Positions 62,593 to 64,000 of a stretch of DNA of 64,000 nucleotides are shown one piece after another. This DNA is from Flammeovirga pacifica (GTDB lineage Bacteria > Bacteroidota > Bacteroidia > Cytophagales > Flammeovirgaceae). The stretch's first letter is position 1. The number at the start of each line of letters is the position of its first letter. The translations under genes were made by a program, and so were the position numbers. The notes under the pieces were generated by a model. It did not search any database. It had not been told where the DNA came from and was given only the letters and a program-made list of their open reading frames with translations. The stretch covers positions 3,072,490 to 3,136,489 of the forward strand of contig NZ_JRYR02000001.1 in assembly GCF_000807855.2 (NCBI RefSeq), read 5' to 3'.

Positions 62593-62937
62593 TTAATTTA
62601 TGTCTAATATTTCATGTATAGTTTCTGAAAAGTTTAAAATAGAAACATATTCATCAAACCCATCGTTGAGTAGTTTTTCTATCATGGAATCAACTTGAAA
62701 ATAATGTAATGCAATGACTTTATGCCTTGGATATCTCATTCTCACCTCATTGATTACTTCCTTAGAATCACCAACAACATCTAATAAATTAATTAATAAA
62801 ATACCTTCTTTATCTATTGAATCACTCATAAGGAGTTTATTATAAGTGATTTGTTCTATAGGTATAAAGTGTTTTATTTCTTCTAACAGCTTACTATTAA
62901 GTTCGTTATCATTGCCAATTAAAATATTCATGTACAT
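62593..62937 (-). CDS. Pseudo-receiver domain protein lacking phosphorylation residues
   Basis: A 114-residue single domain with CheY-like secondary structure. The strand ILLINLL stands where the phospho-acceptor Asp is expected, so the Asp is probably Asn50 or shifted to D53; the switch Thr is His (VIALHYF) and the conserved Lys is Ser (EYVSIL). The first acidic pair is N-D in IGNDNE. Such atypical receivers work by binding partners rather than by phosphorylation. It lies 60 bp after the NarL-type regulator gene and may modulate that system; this is inference. Confidence 0.65.
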   Translation of the reverse strand: MYMNILIGNDNELNSKLLEEIKHFIPIEQITYNKLLMSDSIDKEGILLINLLDVVGDSKEVINEVRMRYPRHKVIALHYFQVDSMIEKLLNDGFDEYVSILNFSETIHEILDIN

Positions 62938-62997
62938 TTAGGTTTATACACAAAGCTATTCATACACATAATGACATTTATCAGAGAATTACCTATT

Positions 62998-63657
62998 TTA
63001 AATATCATCGAACAATTCTTTATCAATAGCATAGAGTATTAAACCTGCTAAATTTTTACTTCCTGTCTTATCCAATAGGTTTCTCTTGTGAGCATCTACT
63101 GTTCTTACACTAATAAAAAGTTCTTCTGCTATTTCCTTATTTGTCTTTTCTTTTAAAATTAAATGCAATACCTCTGTTTCTCTTTCTGATAAAGCAACTT
63201 CTAAGGCTACATTTGATTTTTGAGGTTTTACCTTTCTTATATTATTAATAATGGCATTAGTTACCCCTGGAGAATAATAGGTACCACCGGAGTTAACCAT
63301 CTTGATTCCGTTGATCAACTCTTGTTCACTACAGTTTTTCAATAAATATCCCATAGCACCTTCTGCCAACATTTTCTTGATATGCTGACTCTCACCTAAC
63401 ATAGTCAATGCCATAATTTTAATAGCAGGATATTTAGTTTTGACATTTTGCACCAATTCTAAACCATCCATTTCTGGCATATTCACATCCGTCAATAAAA
63501 TATCTACCTCTTGATTTTGTTCTAACAGTTGTAAGCATTCCTTTCCATTTTCTGCTTCACCTACAATATCAAATGCACTATCATCTAATAAGAAGTTTTT
63601 TAACCCTTCTCTTATCATTTTATGATCGTCGACTAAAAAGAGCTTTATCTTTTCCAT
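62998..63657 (-). CDS. NarL/FixJ-family response regulator
   Basis: A 219-residue regulator. The receiver has D10-D11, phospho-acceptor D57 in ILLTDVNMPEMDG, Thr in MALTML and Lys in YLLKN. The LuxR-type helix-turn-helix is LSERETEVLHLILKEKTNKE followed by IAEELFISVRTVDAH. It binds DNA as a dimer after phosphorylation by the kinase encoded 6 bp upstream, whose 5' part lies past the right edge. Target genes are unknown; the nearby sulfatase unit or the pseudo-receiver gene are possibilities. Confidence 0.94.
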   Translation of the reverse strand: MEKIKLFLVDDHKMIREGLKNFLLDDSAFDIVGEAENGKECLQLLEQNQEVDILLTDVNMPEMDGLELVQNVKTKYPAIKIMALTMLGESQHIKKMLAEGAMGYLLKNCSEQELINGIKMVNSGGTYYSPGVTNAIINNIRKVKPQKSNVALEVALSERETEVLHLILKEKTNKEIAEELFISVRTVDAHKRNLLDKTGSKNLAGLILYAIDKELFDDI

Positions 63658-63663
63658 ATATAT

Positions 63664-64000
63664 CTAAAAATTTTTATTGATTTCAATTAATAAAGTCGTT
63701 CCTCTACCCTCTCTACTTTCTATTTCAAGAAAACCATCAATAGCATCTAAACGATTTTTCATTCCTTTAAAACCCATTCCAGTATTTTCTTTTACTACTT
63801 TGGATGCGTCAAAACCTACACCATTATCTTCTATTGTAAGCATATAGATATCATCATAATTTTTTAATTGAATATCCACTTTGGTTGCTTTAGAATATTT
63901 GAAGATATTATTGATTCCTTCTTGAAGAATACGGTATAAGGTTAGTTTGATTTGTGGATTTTCTATTTGATGCTCTCCAAAATTATGAAAGAATTTGATA
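63664..64000 (-). CDS. NarX-type sensor histidine kinase, N-terminal part outside the window
   Basis: The frame stays open to the window end at 64000, so only the C-terminal 110 or so residues are visible. LTLYRILQEGINNIFKYSKA is the N box of the HATPase of HisKA_3 (NarX/DegS-type) kinases, IEDNGVGFD is the G1 box and TGMGFKGMKNRLDAIDG is the G2 box. The gene ends 6 bp before the NarL-type regulator, so they form a two-component pair. The sensor part, which would show the signal, is missing here. Confidence 0.9.
   Translation of the reverse strand, partial: IKFFHNFGEHQIENPQIKLTLYRILQEGINNIFKYSKATKVDIQLKNYDDIYMLTIEDNGVGFDASKVVKENTGMGFKGMKNRLDAIDGFLEIESREGRGTTLLIEINKNF

Noticed and set aside
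1..64000. CRISPR arrays, tRNA or rRNA genes, insertion sequences, prophage genes
   Set aside because: I looked in the larger intergenic gaps and saw no direct repeat arrays, cloverleaf-like sequence, transposase or phage genes.

Overview
The window looks like the chromosome of a low-GC marine member of the Bacteroidota, probably Cytophagales (Flammeovirga-like). This rests on AT-rich coding DNA, short overlapping operons, many lipoproteins and outer-membrane barrels with lipid-linked hydrolases, a formylglycine sulfatase, and a recF gene followed by a DUF721 (DciA-like) gene. The genus is inference. No rRNA, tRNA, CRISPR array, insertion sequence or prophage was seen.

Region 1 (1-18092, all minus strand) is a surface-polysaccharide locus. 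Reading in the direction of transcription (right to left): GDP-mannose pyrophosphorylase; a TviB/WbpP pair that makes UDP-N-acetyl-hexosaminuronic acid; a Wzz-like chain-length protein; the four dTDP-L-rhamnose genes rfbA-C-D-B; then a tight block with an FrhB-like iron-sulfur protein, a Wzx flippase, a pyruvyl transferase, a NodB deacetylase, a GNAT acetyltransferase, two Wzy/WaaL-like membrane proteins, a GT4 glycosyltransferase and a DUF1972 glycosyltransferase cut by the left edge. Together they encode sugar activation, assembly, decoration, export and polymerisation of an O-antigen- or capsule-like polymer.

Region 2 (18095-23735): a probable operon DinB - NRDE protein - membrane-anchored ATP-grasp protein - recF - dciA-like - manC links DNA metabolism to the polysaccharide genes. 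Next come a divergent SGNH esterase lipoprotein and a lysine-rich repeat protein.

Region 3 (23885-32854): a ClC transporter with CBS domains, a FadL porin plus a large SGNH lipoprotein, two tandem SGNH proteins of the type usually found with MBOAT acyltransferases, and a free-methionine-sulfoxide reductase.

Region 4 (32947-47849) is mixed housekeeping: a HAD phosphatase that has lost its zinc loop, a GT2, a malate/lactate dehydrogenase, a nuclease-dead HNH-AP2 protein, an LEA-like coiled protein, fmt, trmH, a TPR/LpoA-like protein, two small heat-shock proteins, a MarR regulator, an L,D-transpeptidase, a barrel protein, folA and prmA.

Region 5 (47994-64000): a 1785-residue secreted protein of unknown function in an operon with a MORN-like protein and prfA; a histidine kinase/receiver pair; aroE; an alpha/beta-hydrolase lipoprotein; a sulfatase plus outer-membrane protein; and a pseudo-receiver next to a NarL-type two-component system cut by the right edge.

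Most transcription units end in clear intrinsic terminators, listed below. The best candidates for undescribed biology are the giant secreted protein operon, the HNH-AP2 protein with a decayed nuclease, the recF-dciA-manC linkage, and the iron-sulfur FrhB-like protein inside the polysaccharide block.
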